This document shows positions 46,745 through 59,054 of a stretch of 64,000 nucleotides of DNA, piece by piece; the first letter of the stretch is position 1, and every line of letters begins with the position of its first letter. Below the pieces are notes generated by a model. That model was given only the letters and a program-made list of their open reading frames with translations. It made no database searches and had not been told where the DNA came from. The position numbers and the translations under genes were made by a program. The DNA comes from Kudoa neothunni (lineage: Eukaryota; Cnidaria), in NCBI GenBank assembly GCA_964304625.1, contig OZ199838.1:9300001-9364000 (forward strand), given 5' to 3'.

Positions 46745-49057
46745 ATGGACAATGATGGAGTTGAAAATGTTTCAATTGCGACCGAATCGAACGTAAATGC
46801 TGCACATACAGATTCCGCAACAAATGAAGAATTGAATAAATTCTATAAACCTCTATTTTTCAAAAAATGCTGTCTACCAAGATGGTGCCAAGGAATGATA
46901 TTTGCATTAGTTTTGATGTGTCTTTCAATAATTGGCCAAGGAATGGTTATCACAGGACAATTACCGATAACATTAACTATGTTGGAAAGAAATTTCGGTT
47001 TCACCAGTGTACAAACAGGCTCGATTCACAGTTTTTATGACGTATTTTTCGGAATTGGAGCATTAACAGTGGGTATTCTGGCCAAAAAAAGAAAAATTTT
47101 CTCGGTTGGAGTTGGGGTGTTCATCATGTCGTTAGGTTGTTTTTTATTTACACTACCCAACTTCCTTCATAACTTTAACAAATTCAACTTTTCCGATAAT
47201 GCATCTACGTCTAAAACCACCGGATATGAAATATGTAATCTGAAACAAGTCAATCAAGAAACCAAAATGCCGCCCAGCAACTTTGGATACCTCGTAATAT
47301 TCTGTCTAGGCTACTCATTAATTGGTAAATTAAACTTTAATACACATGTGATTGTGTCTGTTTGTTGTAGGTTTCGGTGCTGCTCCCATGCACACATCTG
47401 CATTAGCTTATTTTGACGAAAACCTAACACCAGAAATGAATGGTCTGTACCTTGGAATATATTATCTGTTTGGCTCGATTGGACCAGCTATTGGTTTCGG
47501 TTTGGGTAAACCATTGTTATCGATACCCGTCAACCTAAACTTTGGGTCGTCTTCAATACTCACACCGGAAAATGAAAGTTGGATAGGAGCCTGGTGGTTG
47601 GGTTATATTATAGCAGGCTGCTTTCTAACAATCGATGGGATTTTTTTGGTGTCATACCCTTCAAGGATTGTTCGGCCGCTCAATGCTGACAATAAGAATG
47701 GTGGTGATAAGCAACCCAATAATAGTATCAGTGATCAAGACCAACCGAAAATATCTAAAAAGAGCTACACATCCAAATTCAAGAGTGTTCTTGAATCATT
47801 TAAAACCCTTTTACTAAATACACCATATCTCTTCCTGGTACTAGGAATGTCAATGAAAGGAACCACATTAAATGGATTGGGGACATTTTTACCAAAGATT
47901 TTTGAGGTGCAATTGCGTGCTTCATCCACCCAAGTAATTCTAAATCTTTTCCATACAATAATTAACCAACATAATGGTCTACAATGATATTTTAAGGCTA
48001 GCATGCTATCTGGAGTTCTGGCAGTAACAGGAGCTGCTCTTGGTTGCCTCTTAGGCGGCTTAATAATTAAGATAAAAGGTCACACCATCCAAAGTAGAGT
48101 TTTATTTGTGTTGGTCGTTAACACAATTGCAGCACTAACGTATTCCGCATTTTTCTTTGGATGTGACACTAGAAAATTTGGAAAACTTTATCTTGATGAC
48201 AAACTTCAGTAAAATTATGTTTTTAGTTGTATGTTTTTATTATTAAAAACATTGGATAGGCTTACTGACAACTCAACTAAGTGTCAAATACCCTGTCACT
48301 GCAGACTTACCAGATATGAACCTGTGTGTGACGAGAGATCACAAATAACGCATATTAGCCCTTGTTTAGCTGGTTGTCATGAAACATACGAAAAAGACAA
48401 AAAACACGTATAAATACTAAAATAACTAATATGAATAAAAATAAGCTTAGTACTTTACCAAATGTGACTGTCTTAATTCCCTAAATGAAATTGTTGTTCA
48501 GGGCGGATGTATTTCTCCATGCAACAGTCAAACAAAATTCATGGCTCTAGCATTTTTTTCATTGTTTTTAAGCTTTTTAGTATTTGTTCCGGAATTATCC
48601 ATTATGCTCCAGTAATTAAATTATTTTATTTTTAAACTTGAGTAAGTAATTTTTTTGTTAATTTTGAAAATTAGATTGCTTTCTTATGATACCAAGACCT
48701 GGGGATTAGGGTTTCAACAAACGTTGACTCGCATCGGATTTATTATCGGTCCCATATTGTATGGTTATTTGATAGACAGAACATGTATACTTTGGTCAAA
48801 AGATAATCAAAACTCAGGAGTATCATACTGTTTAGAATACAATAACCCTTTAATGAGGTATTCAGCCAACAACGTTTTGAACATCTTAAATGAAATTTTT
48901 TAGGTTGTATCTATCGCTTTATTCTATCGGCATTGAACTTGTTTCGTCAATTATGTATGTCATTGTCTATATCATTTTACGCCTTTCTCCGAAGAAAAAT
49001 TCTCATGAAGAAATTTCGGCAGATAAGGAAACGAATCATCAACCTAATGGGGAATAA
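46745..49057 (+). CDS. SLCO: organic anion transporter (SLCO/OATP), copy 2
   Basis: Seven exons: 46745-47324, 47371-47933, 47997-48208, 48260-48407, 48502-48611, 48675-48857 and 48904-49057. They give 649 residues, phases closing. Family marks: TMLERNFGFTSVQTGSIHSF, ALAYFDENLTPEMNGLYLG, FGSIGPAIGFGLGKPLLSIP, the signature-like ESWIGAWWLGYI, the Kazal-like loop (CQIPCHCRLTRYEPVCDERS, SPCLAGCHE, GGCISPCNSQ), and GFQQTLTRIGFIIGPILYGY before TM12 and a charged tail (SPKKNSHEEISADK). It is a paralogue of the gene at 37.9-40.1 kb with the same intron phases, so the pair arose by tandem duplication. It differs in having fewer cysteines in exon 5 and a longer cytosolic C-terminus. Confidence 0.92.
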
Positions 49058-50169
49058 GCTTAAGTTGAAAGAATTCTATCATTCGTTTTTTAGGAGCGAA
49101 TAAAATTTTGTCATTATTCCATTATTATTAATTTTTTCAAGCCCTAAATTTCTCATTTGCGTGAAAGCCTGGTTTTAATTTCTTAAATATGATTTTCTCA
49201 CTACAATCAAAAATGGATACCGTGCATTTAGTGTGAGATTTATAAAAAGGGTACGCAACCTATTCCGCGCATAATATACAATTAATGACGTGCGTACTAC
49301 AAATAAAATTTAAGTATTATCCTTAGAATATATCAATTAACAATTAATTTGTGAAACGATCAATTATGAACGTGCATTTTTTGTCTGATTTTTTTATTTT
49401 AATTATTCTATTCATCACCTGGTGGAAATCATTTAATACATTTGGAGCTTTAAAGCAGAACACCCGGTTTATAATTGAGAGGGAATTTTTTATTTTATTT
49501 TAAAATTAACTCTCTAATGTACTTAAAATCGATTTACCTCCAATGGAATTTGGGATAAGAAAATTCACCGGGTTTTTTTTATTTCATATGCAAGAAAAAA
49601 TATAATATTTTGAAATTACACGGAAGAGAACGAATATATTGTCAGAATCAGTTGAAAATAAATGAATAAATCTATAATACTCCTTATAATCTTAAGATAA
49701 TTGGCTTCGTTAAAAATCGTTGTACTATTTTATAAATAATAGAGAGTTTTTTACTTTGCATCATAGCAAAAATCTTCTTTAATAAATTGGACAATATAAT
49801 TAATTGGTTAACTTTCCGGGTTCCTCAAATCGACTCTACATTTGCTGCTTTTGAGATCACATTGACCCCAGGTTTTTATTGCATCTTTAAATGCCATCAA
49901 AATTATGTAGTCGCGTGTAAAATTAAATAAAAATTGATGGACAAATATCTGTCGTATTTTCATCAATATTTACATTGCATACAAACAAAATAGTTCGAAT
50001 TCGAGTAAATATGTTGGTGCCATCTGTGTTTTTATCGTCTTGGACTTTAAATATAATGAATTAGTAGGATAATCCAATTTTTGATACTTAATAATGGTTT
50101 AAGCTAAAAATATTGATAAGCTAAGTTCGCTCGTAACGTAAGTAACAAATTAGTTTCCTACGGTGGGAA
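49058..50169. other. intergenic DNA
   Basis: AT-rich sequence 3' of the second SLCO gene. No genes, RNA features or clear transposon ends recognised. Confidence 0.5.
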
Positions 50170-50720
50170 CCACTTTACACGGTTTGACGAAGGTATGAGC
50201 AATATGAATTTTTTAGTATCGCCTTTTTAATATAATTTAGGCCATAAAGGTTATTTATATCGCAAAAGAATTCAAATCCTCATCATTCTCATCATTGCAG
50301 TTTCTAGCCAGGCAATCCATTTTCGGAATGGAGGTGATGCGTGCGAGTTCAATGAACTAAATTACGTGGTTTGGTAAGAATTAATAAAGGTATATTTTAA
50401 AATTTTCCCATCCGAATGTGCTCAATTCGGGAAAAATTTCTCAAGATATTTAAAGTCCAATTTTGGCAGAGAACAATTTGGAGTATTTTTTACCCCAAAA
50501 TCCATCGAAGGATGGAAATTGTATAACTCCGCTAATATATTATATGTTCATAATTTTTCTTTCGGAAATCCAAAATGATATTTTTGAGGAATAGATGGAA
50601 TTCTAAAATTTACGTCCTTAGAAATATGGAGAAATTAGAGCAACAATATCATCCTGGGGTATTTTTACCCCAAATCCATTAGAGGATTAATCATTGGTAA
50701 TTGTATGCTCGTCTCTAGTA
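50170..50720 (-). mobile_element. possible piggyBac remnant
   Basis: On the minus strand near 50330-50262 an acidic peptide (NCNDENDEDLNSF) recalls the N-terminus seen at 33.8 kb. GGGGTATTTTTACCCC at about 50651-50675 is a perfect palindrome, and a related copy lies about 170 bp to the left (TATTTTTTACCCC near 50481). No TTAA pair could be assigned. From 50721 to 51426 nothing else was seen. Confidence 0.35.
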
Positions 50721-51426
50721 TTCAGACTAACATAATTTACCCCACTGGAATTTTATAATTCTGAAAATTAAACATAAGTTTCAAAAATTAATAATTATTA
50801 TTTTGTTTATAGATTTTTTATCGTTTTACACCTCTTAACTGAACTATATATAACCCTTAATGAATAAAAATTCTTAACGGTTATAATTAATTGTTTTTTC
50901 TGTACTTTAACCTTCTAAGTAGTTGAAAAATTGCCACCCTCCAAATAAAAATGAGGTAGAAATCTGCCCCACTTTTTTATTTGCTGAAATTATTTCAAAT
51001 AAAAGTCAGCATTGACCAACAAAATATGAGGGAAATTCATCGAGTAACTTTTGAATAAATGACCAATTATTAAAGTTATATCCTGTATGTGCATGCGCAT
51101 ACTGATGTTACGTTTCCTTGGAGTATGATTGTATTTATAGGTGTATTTGTGCATTTCTTTAGTGTTTATATTTAATTAAAATTCCATAATAGCTGCCAAT
51201 TAATTTATCCTATTTAAAACAATGGAGTATAATAATGCGCAGAAAAAAAAACCCAAAAATTGTCAAACTGTTGAACAATTATATCATATGTTTTTGGATG
51301 CTCTCTACAATTCAGAATTAAGCAAAATGTACAAGGGCCATCATATTTTGAATAACTAATGTAACCAAACTCTTAAACAATACTTAACAATCCTATATTT
51401 GTGAACCACGTGTATGCTTAGTAATT

Positions 51427-51736
51427 GTGAATCCTTTGCGTAGTGCTTCAGCTGCAGCCGTCACATCTGGTAACAGGGTTGTTGGATTAACCCATATTTT
51501 CAATCTGAAAAAATTTAATGGCTATGGTGACAATTTTCCAAAATTCCATCGGTCTTTCATGCTTCTATCATTGGCCTCGAACTGGAATGAAATCGAGTGT
51601 GCGAGGCATATCTCCCTTCACCTTGATGAATCCGTGGTGGACCTTTTGGAAGCTGTTAACCTTAATATCTATGGTCCCACTAGAGAACACTTCGGCGGCA
51701 TCATTGAGCTGCTTGAAAAAACCTATCGTCCAACTA
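51427..51736 (+). pseudogene. gag-like ORF of a retrotransposon, truncated
   Basis: The ORF reads about 103 residues of a retrotransposon gag-type domain: KKFNGYGDNFPKFHRSFMLL, SNWNEIECARHISLHLD, then a helical stretch and EKTYRP. It has the usual pattern of aromatic and Leu residues but no zinc knuckle. It is cut at ACTA|CAGCC by insertion of the Tigger-type element that follows; beyond that element no continuation of gag could be read. No LTRs, protease or reverse transcriptase are in the window. Confidence 0.6.
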
Positions 51737-53125
51737 CAGCCGAACCTGGGTATTGCGTAATTTGTTTTCCATTCCCGAAAAATTACGCAATAGGGAGATT
51801 TTTCGCAATACAGGATATTAGCACATGCGCGTTATGCACAAAAAACAAAAATTTCTTAGGGTTTAAAATAACTGGTAATTTCAATTTGTTGGTCCGATTT
51901 TCGGATTATTTAAAATATGAACTCCATAACTGTGTGTTTTGAAAATAATACTGTTGAGTTTTCTAACAAAAGTTTTCTGATTAAATTAATTGATCGTTTG
52001 AGTTCCGCAGTTGACACAAGCGCTTCATCTTTTACAAAAGTTGAATCGAAATTTTCTTCAAATGTATCAACTGCATACGCTTCAGATAAAGCTATTGATT
52101 CCTCCTCATGTATTTTTCCCTCTTCTTCAACATTGTCGGTTTCGTCATATTTTTATCTAAAAATTAAAGTTAATAAACAGTTAAACAGTGTGACTAAATT
52201 TATAAAATTATTTTCAGAAAAATCTTGAGATAAGTTTTCACTATCTATTACTTAATCTTTAATTTGATATATTGTAGTATCAAAGCACAATGTTAAAAAA
52301 GTCCAGATTTTCTAAATCATTTTTGAATTATAGTCGATGATACGTTTTCCCATGCATGATTTAAAGTTTTAATAAAACCAAAATGATACACTTAATTAAA
52401 TTTGAATTATCCATATTTATTACGTTGTACTCTTTGTATCATAGTGAAATTTTTTAAAAATTAATTCCAAATCTATTTTTAAATTCGATAAATCAACCGT
52501 TACTACCGCTGAATTTGTAAATACTCATGGATTTACGATAATTTTTGTTTTTTCAACAATTAAGTAGACAGGAGCAACCTTCTTTTCATTTCGCATTTTA
52601 GTTATTCATGTATATAATAAATAAACAAACTCTGTGTGCATGTCTTCTTTTTTTTGAAGCCGAAATAATAGAATTAATAATATCATTTTGAGATGCTAAA
52701 ATTCTATCAATTGTAGAATGCCTTGCAAATATATTATATTGACATTCGATAATTTTATATTATTAGATGGCTTGGGAAGTTTAAAAGTCATTTCTTTTTC
52801 TCCTTTGGGTGATTTAAACGAATTATAATATTCGATTATTTCAATTTTTTCAGCCATTGTTCGCTGATTCCTTACCATTTTTGTTTCGCAGAATTCAAAA
52901 AGAAGATTAATTGAGGATTAAACTGAACAAAATGTTACGCAGTAGCGAGATTTTAGTTTTTGCAGGCTATCTTAAATTTATACTTCTTTAATAACAACTT
53001 TTTATCTTTTTTTGCTCAGCTAACATTAATTTAAATAATATAAAAGCAAAGTTGGAGTAAAAAATTTAAAATATCTTTTATATTTCAATAAACTTGTGAA
53101 ATTACGCAATATCCAGGTTCGACTG
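51737..53125 (-). mobile_element. internally deleted Tigger/pogo element
   Basis: The ends CAGCCGAACCTGGGTATTGC and the complement CAGTCGAACCTGGATATTGC are a clear inverted repeat; TA precedes the left end. On the minus strand the start of a Tigger transposase remains at 52878-52696 (MVRNQRTMAEKIEIIEYYNS, a CENP-B-type HTH). Near 52228-51917 the acidic C-terminal tail remains (NVEEEGKIHEESIALSEAYA). The DDE core between them is missing, so the 1.39-kb element is an internal-deletion derivative. Confidence 0.7.
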
Positions 53126-55067
53126 TGTACTGACAGTATAATTCGTTTTGTATAATAAATTAGCGGTGAATCATCCTTATAAATGAGAATAAAATTTTCA
53201 TATAAATAAGTTTTTATTTTAAGGTAATGTCCAACTTAATAGCGACAAAAATTAGTGCAAAGTATCTATCGAAAAACGTCATACCTGGGTTGAATTTTAG
53301 AGCGCAATATCCATTTCCTACTATTTTTAAATAATTAAAAAACGAGGTCACATACATGCCAGTTAGTTTAAAAGAATGACAGAAGACGACCACTGCGTAA
53401 TAATAATTGTTGACTATGTTTACATGAATATTCAAAATATGGACTTGATACGATATAGCAAATAATTAAGAATTTATAACTAATCTCCGAACCCAAACAT
53501 CAGTCTCTCAGTGCTATTACTTAGCATGGTTATTGTGTGCTTTTAGAAATACTGTCAAAAATTTAATATATAAGAATTAATTATAGGTATAAATCATGAG
53601 ATAAGAGTAAAATATATCAATAAAAATTATTAGAAAATTAGGAAAGAATTTTTTCGTGTGGAAAAATAGGAGTGCGTGCTTATTGCACAATTCATGGTTA
53701 TTACGCACTTGAAATTTGTTCTTTTATTTTATTGGCAGGGCTATTACGCATTGGAGTCTTTGTCCCAGAGAGTGCGTAGCATCCCTGCACAACCGTAGTT
53801 AAAAATACTTGTACCTTTTTCAAAAAAAGATTGCAACTCTCAATCAAATAATACTTAATTGGGAATTATCAAAGTTCTCAGGTCACTAAAAAAAGATCAG
53901 CTTCCTTAATTAGAATTTTTATTTTTTTCATGGTCAGCAGTCTAATCAAATTAACCATATTGGATATGTGCGAGAATAGACAACATATCACATTTAGATA
54001 CTAAAAAATAAAAATTATCATTAGAAGGGACGAAATTTCCATAATTCACAAGTATTATTAATTAAGCTATTTGGAAATGAGATCATCTTATTTAGATTCC
54101 ATCCTCAATATTACTTAAACCAAGCTTAATTTATTTAACATTGGGAATTTAGAGCACCCCAAATTCATCTAATTTGTGTGGTATACAACTTAAGTTGTCA
54201 AAAAAATATCTGGGCACATTTTACGTTATTTCCTATGTTAAAAATGTCAAAATTTTGCAATAAATTTTCACGATTTTATTCGTTCTTATAGATTCCATTA
54301 AGGAGATTAAATAGAGATCAATAAAATTAACAATGTAGAAACTTACGAATTAATCAAATAGAAATAACTCTAAAATGTTTTTACGATTTCAATAATTTCG
54401 TTACTCATTGTGATTGGACCAATTTTGGGTCTTATTATATAAGGGTCTAATAAAGTTAATCTTGTAGAGGAAATACAGCCTTGAAAAATTATTCAGACTC
54501 AAGTTCTGAAGAGATTAGTAAAAATACTAATGATCATAGTTTAGCTTACGTTGAATTCAAACGTTTGAAGAGTTTTTAACCATTATATGTAAGCTAGTCA
54601 GTGAAGGTGTAAATCAATCTTCTTAAATATTAATAACTAATTATGCAAGGCTAAGAGATGAAATAATTATATTTTTTGTTGACCTAATATAATAAATTCT
54701 ATATTTATTATTTGAGAAAAATATTTATTCACGAGAAATAATTTTAATTTTTCGACTCGACGCTCTAATGAAATGATTTAATTTAAAAATTATATGTAAT
54801 TGTTTCTCATTAAATATATACATATATATAAATTTAGTTTATTTAAATGATAAACAAAACAATTTTACAAATTTGAATAATCTGATAATATCTTAAAATA
54901 AAAAGATAATTAAGGCTTATCGATAAGACCCTGGTGTGACCAAAGTCTAAGGAATCTGAATATCTAAGCACCACCAGTCCACTTCAAAATAATACAATAG
55001 CTTCACGAATTTCGAAAAAATAAAATAAACCAAGCGCAAAAATTAATTTGGAATATTGGAACAAAAA
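53126..55067. other. intergenic DNA
   Basis: AT-rich. Near 53660-53790 there are several scattered GCGTAA/TTACGC words but no defined element. The last few hundred bases should contain the promoter of the CD39-like gene. Confidence 0.45.
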
Positions 55068-56875
55068 ATGTCAGATACGTTATCAGCTGAAAATTACTCC
55101 ACATCTGGTGAAATTAAATATGTATTCATTGTTAGCGGAATGTGGTCACAGCTTAGATTTGCTATTATAGAATATAGTTTTGACACTCTATATCACAACA
55201 ATGACCTACAAATTTTTTGCCATAGGGAGATCTAATTCGATTTCAACTAAATTCGAAGGACAATGCGATGGAGCCTCTATCTACCTTGATTGTGATATGG
55301 GCTTCAAAAAAAATAAGTTTATGTTTTTAATTTTAGCGGAAAAACGTATCAAAGAACTTGAGAATGAATGTTTAGAAAAGATAATTTCGGAGAATGCTAT
55401 CAATGACAATGTGTTGTTGAATCATACAGAAATAAATATTTATTATACACCGGAATATTTAAGTTTCCAAAAGTATTCTATTAATATTTCCACATACATT
55501 CTATTTAATTTCTCTGAATAGACACGTTAAATTCGGCACAAAAAGTGAAACTAGAAACATTAAAAGATCAAACCGACAAATAACCGTCAACGTGCATCGA
55601 ATAGACCACTTGGAATACCTTGCTTATTTTGTTACTCGATATGAATATGATGTATTTGATAATAGATAAATAATTTGATAAAATAATTATTGGTTTCATA
55701 AAACTTTTAGGGCAATATTGTCATGCTCTTTGAAAAATATTCATTATTTCTGGGGCATGCAGCGATGATAGACTACTACGATCCCGAGCAAAACTCGAAA
55801 AAATTTCGCCAACAACAATACTTGGTAAATGTATACGGAAGAGCTTTGAATTGTTTAGGATATGACACTATATTTGCAAGACTTTCGCATCACTTACTAT
55901 ATGTATTTAAACTGTTTTCACATTCGTTTGACGTAAATCTACATCGATCTAGAATTATACTAAACATCATCCCCAGTTCACACCTGATAACGATTTAATA
56001 ATTATTGAACATCCTTGTCTGAAATTCAATCAAGTTTTGAACTTAACCTACAAAGATATTGATTCTATTTGTGTATCTAACACTAACTACTTAACCCACA
56101 TAAAAAATAAACAATCTCTGGTAATAACATATGTCGGAAGTTATTCATTTGATAGATGTATTGATTTGATGAAAAATACGTTACACATTCGAGACAGCAA
56201 TGATCCATGGAAGGAATTCGCTTTGAGTAACTATAAAAATGTCTTCAAAGCAACCAATGCCACAGACGTTACCGTAGTTAACTTATTATAACATAAAATT
56301 TCACATTTATTTTTTTGATTGATCCAATGCAGATCTTTTCAAATGAAAGATATAATGTGTATGTTGACGGTCCTAAGTCATATTATAAAAGAGTTCTAAG
56401 AAAATGTTCCCAGCTTAATCGCGAAACAAATGTGGTATTTTTATGTTCAATAACTACATACGATTATTTTTCAACAAAGGAATGTCTCAAAAAAATGTAT
56501 CTAGCCTCGATGTTAATTATTTTATCCAGTTATTCAAATGAATCGTTAAAATACAAAATTCAGGTATTTTTTCCATGTTAAAGTAACTGTTGTGATTTAT
56601 AATACGTAGAGTTTACACGGATTTGCGAGCGAAGATTACTTTCAAATGAAACAGAAAAACTATGATCGCCTCCAAGACATCTCACGGCTTCAACATACTG
56701 CATACCTTGAACACTATATTCCTGTGGGAAGTAACTTTACTTAATTTGATAAATATTAAAAAATGATTAAGAATATTTGGGAATAACCTTCAGTCTTATA
56801 ATTTCAGTTGGCTTTCTAACAATAGCTCTTTGGAGACTAAAAGACAAACGCGACCTAAGACTTAAACTCAAATAA
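55068..56875 (+). CDS. ENTPD/CD39-fold membrane protein, active-site motifs lost
   Basis: Eight exons: 55068-55130, 55171-55472, 55522-55651, 55711-55902, 55977-56273, 56333-56563, 56610-56730 and 56808-56875. They give 467 residues with phases closing. A membrane anchor lies at residues 16-37 and a shorter hydrophobic stretch near the C-terminus (PVGIGFLTIALW) precedes a basic tail. CD39-family landmarks remain: NVYGRALNCLGYDTIFARLS (like the VYTHSFLCYGKDQ region), IEHPCL, DIDSIC and GSYSFDRC, i.e. the conserved cysteines. The apyrase regions are degenerate: IYLDCDMGFKKN sits where DAGSSHT belongs, EYLAYFVTRYEYD at ACR3 and LFLGHAAMIDYY in place of the LGGASTQ motif. N-glycosylation sequons are present (NHT, NIS, NLT, NAT, NES). 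The fold is inferred; nucleotide hydrolysis is unlikely. Confidence 0.65.
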
Positions 56876-58435
56876 TATTATACCGTTGTCACATTCAAAA
56901 TTGCCTTTTTGGGACGATAATTATTATATTTCATGAGTGTTATAATTTGGTAAATTTGTTGTTCGTTTTTTGATTCGGCTGTATAATTTAAAAAATACTC
57001 TAATATTATTAAAAAAATAAATTTAAAAATTTATTCGGATTATTCTTCACGTTTACAAATAACCTGATTCCAGTAAATTAGCCTCTCCTAAAGATTTGAT
57101 AGAATTTTATTCGCGAAGCGAAAATTTGTCCATACACTTTTTATATTCAGTAGGGTCGAATTTAGTAAGGTTTTTGGAATAAATGTTTATTACGGATTCA
57201 AAATTTAAACAATAAAAAGTGATAAATATCATTATTTCTAAACAGAGTATTTAACTGATAAATTATTTTCGGTTGAAGATATCATGGAAGATTAGGTCCT
57301 GCCGATTGTATTTTTTTGGTTCAAAATTTATTGTTATTAATTTTGAATTTCGAGCTATTTTAAACTCGAAGAATTACTCAGTACCTTTTATAACCATTGT
57401 CAATCTATTTTGTCATGATTCCAGAAACATGGCATAACTGAATATTTATCCATGAACAAAAATTTTTAATTATGCGTCAAACGGTTAACTTGTTTAACAT
57501 TCATTCCGCTTAAAAATTTAGAAATTTAATATTGAAAATATTATTAAAATCATGATTATTTAATGTTACTAAAAGAATTTTCTCCCATATTTTAAGTCAA
57601 ATTTTTACAAACATTATATTTAACATCTAATTCTTGAACTCTTACAAGAGAATATGGGTGAAGTTGTATTTTATTTCAACTTGGATGAGATTTTAACTTA
57701 CATTTTCATGCTACGTTTAAATATTGCTATTTAATGTGACAATATCTATGTAGATTTAAGAAAATAAATTCGAAAATCTTTCAGCATAAATTCCAAATAT
57801 GATCATGATTAAATCAAATCACTAGTGAATGCACTGAATATCGTTCATATTATGACCTGTATTATCTGGACCTTATAATGAAATTATAATTAAAATAAAG
57901 AAATTTTGAAATTTTTTTATATGATATAGGATAAACGCCCAATAATATAATAATTTTGTTTAATTTACTAACACCAGATTATTTAAAAAGAATTGCCACT
58001 TGAGTTATTACTATTCTATATATCATATTGAATAATACTTTTATATAACGTTATTGTAGTATACTTTAATTATATTAGATAAAAATATAAATGTATTTGT
58101 ATAATCAGTGTTCTTAGATTCATACATCAAGTCACGTTTATGCCATAAATCAACACTACGCAATAATATAGAGAAATTAAAGAGTTCAATTTACTCCTTG
58201 CACAATAGATTTACATAGGCAGCCATCATATTCCTCTTATCTGATCGTATCGGTTGATAATAATAATTAGTGATGACTATATTTGCGACAGATACTCCAC
58301 ATGTTTCAGGATTAGTTGTATCGAATTTTTGGAAAAATATCATGTAATTTTACTCCATTCAATATTTTTAATTCTAACGGCGAAAAAAGTTGCGATTAAT
58401 ACGTATAATTTTCACATTATTAATCCTCTTATTAA
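56876..58435. other. intergenic DNA
   Basis: Very AT-rich sequence 3' of the CD39-like gene. No coding sequence, RNA gene or transposon terminus could be supported. Confidence 0.5.
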
Positions 58436-58640
58436 TTTGGGATAAATTTTTACCCCAACGAGAAGTTTTGGTTTTATACGTGATTTGTTTGTTATTCATA
58501 GGATACGAGTTTTTTTTTCTAATCTTCCAGAGCAGTAAGTAATATATGATTCTAAAATATTATGAGTAAAAATATAAACTCAGAACAATTATAACAAGTT
58601 TACGCTCCAATGAATTTTTGGGGTAAAAAGTTATCCCAAA
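58436..58640. mobile_element. short MITE-like element
   Basis: About 205 bp between inverted copies of TTTGGGATAAATTTTTACCC (58436 on; the right copy 58618-58640 differs at two or three positions). The terminal block itself is near-palindromic (GGGATAAATTTTTACCCC), like the subterminal blocks of the piggyBac relatives. No target duplication identified. Confidence 0.45.
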
Positions 58641-59054
58641 ATTTTCTCACGTCAATTGACAGATAAAATAATAATTATTACATGAATCAAATTTTAGGTT
58701 TATCTGCTGGTTGAATTTGAAGTTATATGATTATTACCTATACTAATGATCGCGTGACTTCTTTTTTTATTTTAACTTTGCGATAATTGAGATGGATTTC
58801 ATCGATAGTAATTAAAATGATGAATAAAATTCTTTTAAAGTAATTATGAATACTTTACAAATGAAATGTCGTAAGAATCTGACGTGAATGAAAATTTTGA
58901 GAATTCGGGTCAATCCATAATCGGTAGTGACGATCTATGGTGGTGTTTTTCCATTTAATGGTCTTATCATTTATAAATGCGTTTTCAATATAGAAAAAAA
59001 CTTGTGAGATAATATGGTTATGAGAAAGTTTTTGAATATATGGCAAAATTACTA

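Noticed and set aside
56610-56875. Similarity of the C-terminus (ISRLQHTAYLEHYIP then a membrane segment) to OST48/DDOST
   Set aside because: Only this short stretch agrees. The rest of the protein, especially NVYGRALNCLGYD, the HPCL and DRC cysteines and the N-terminal anchor, fits the CD39 fold much better.
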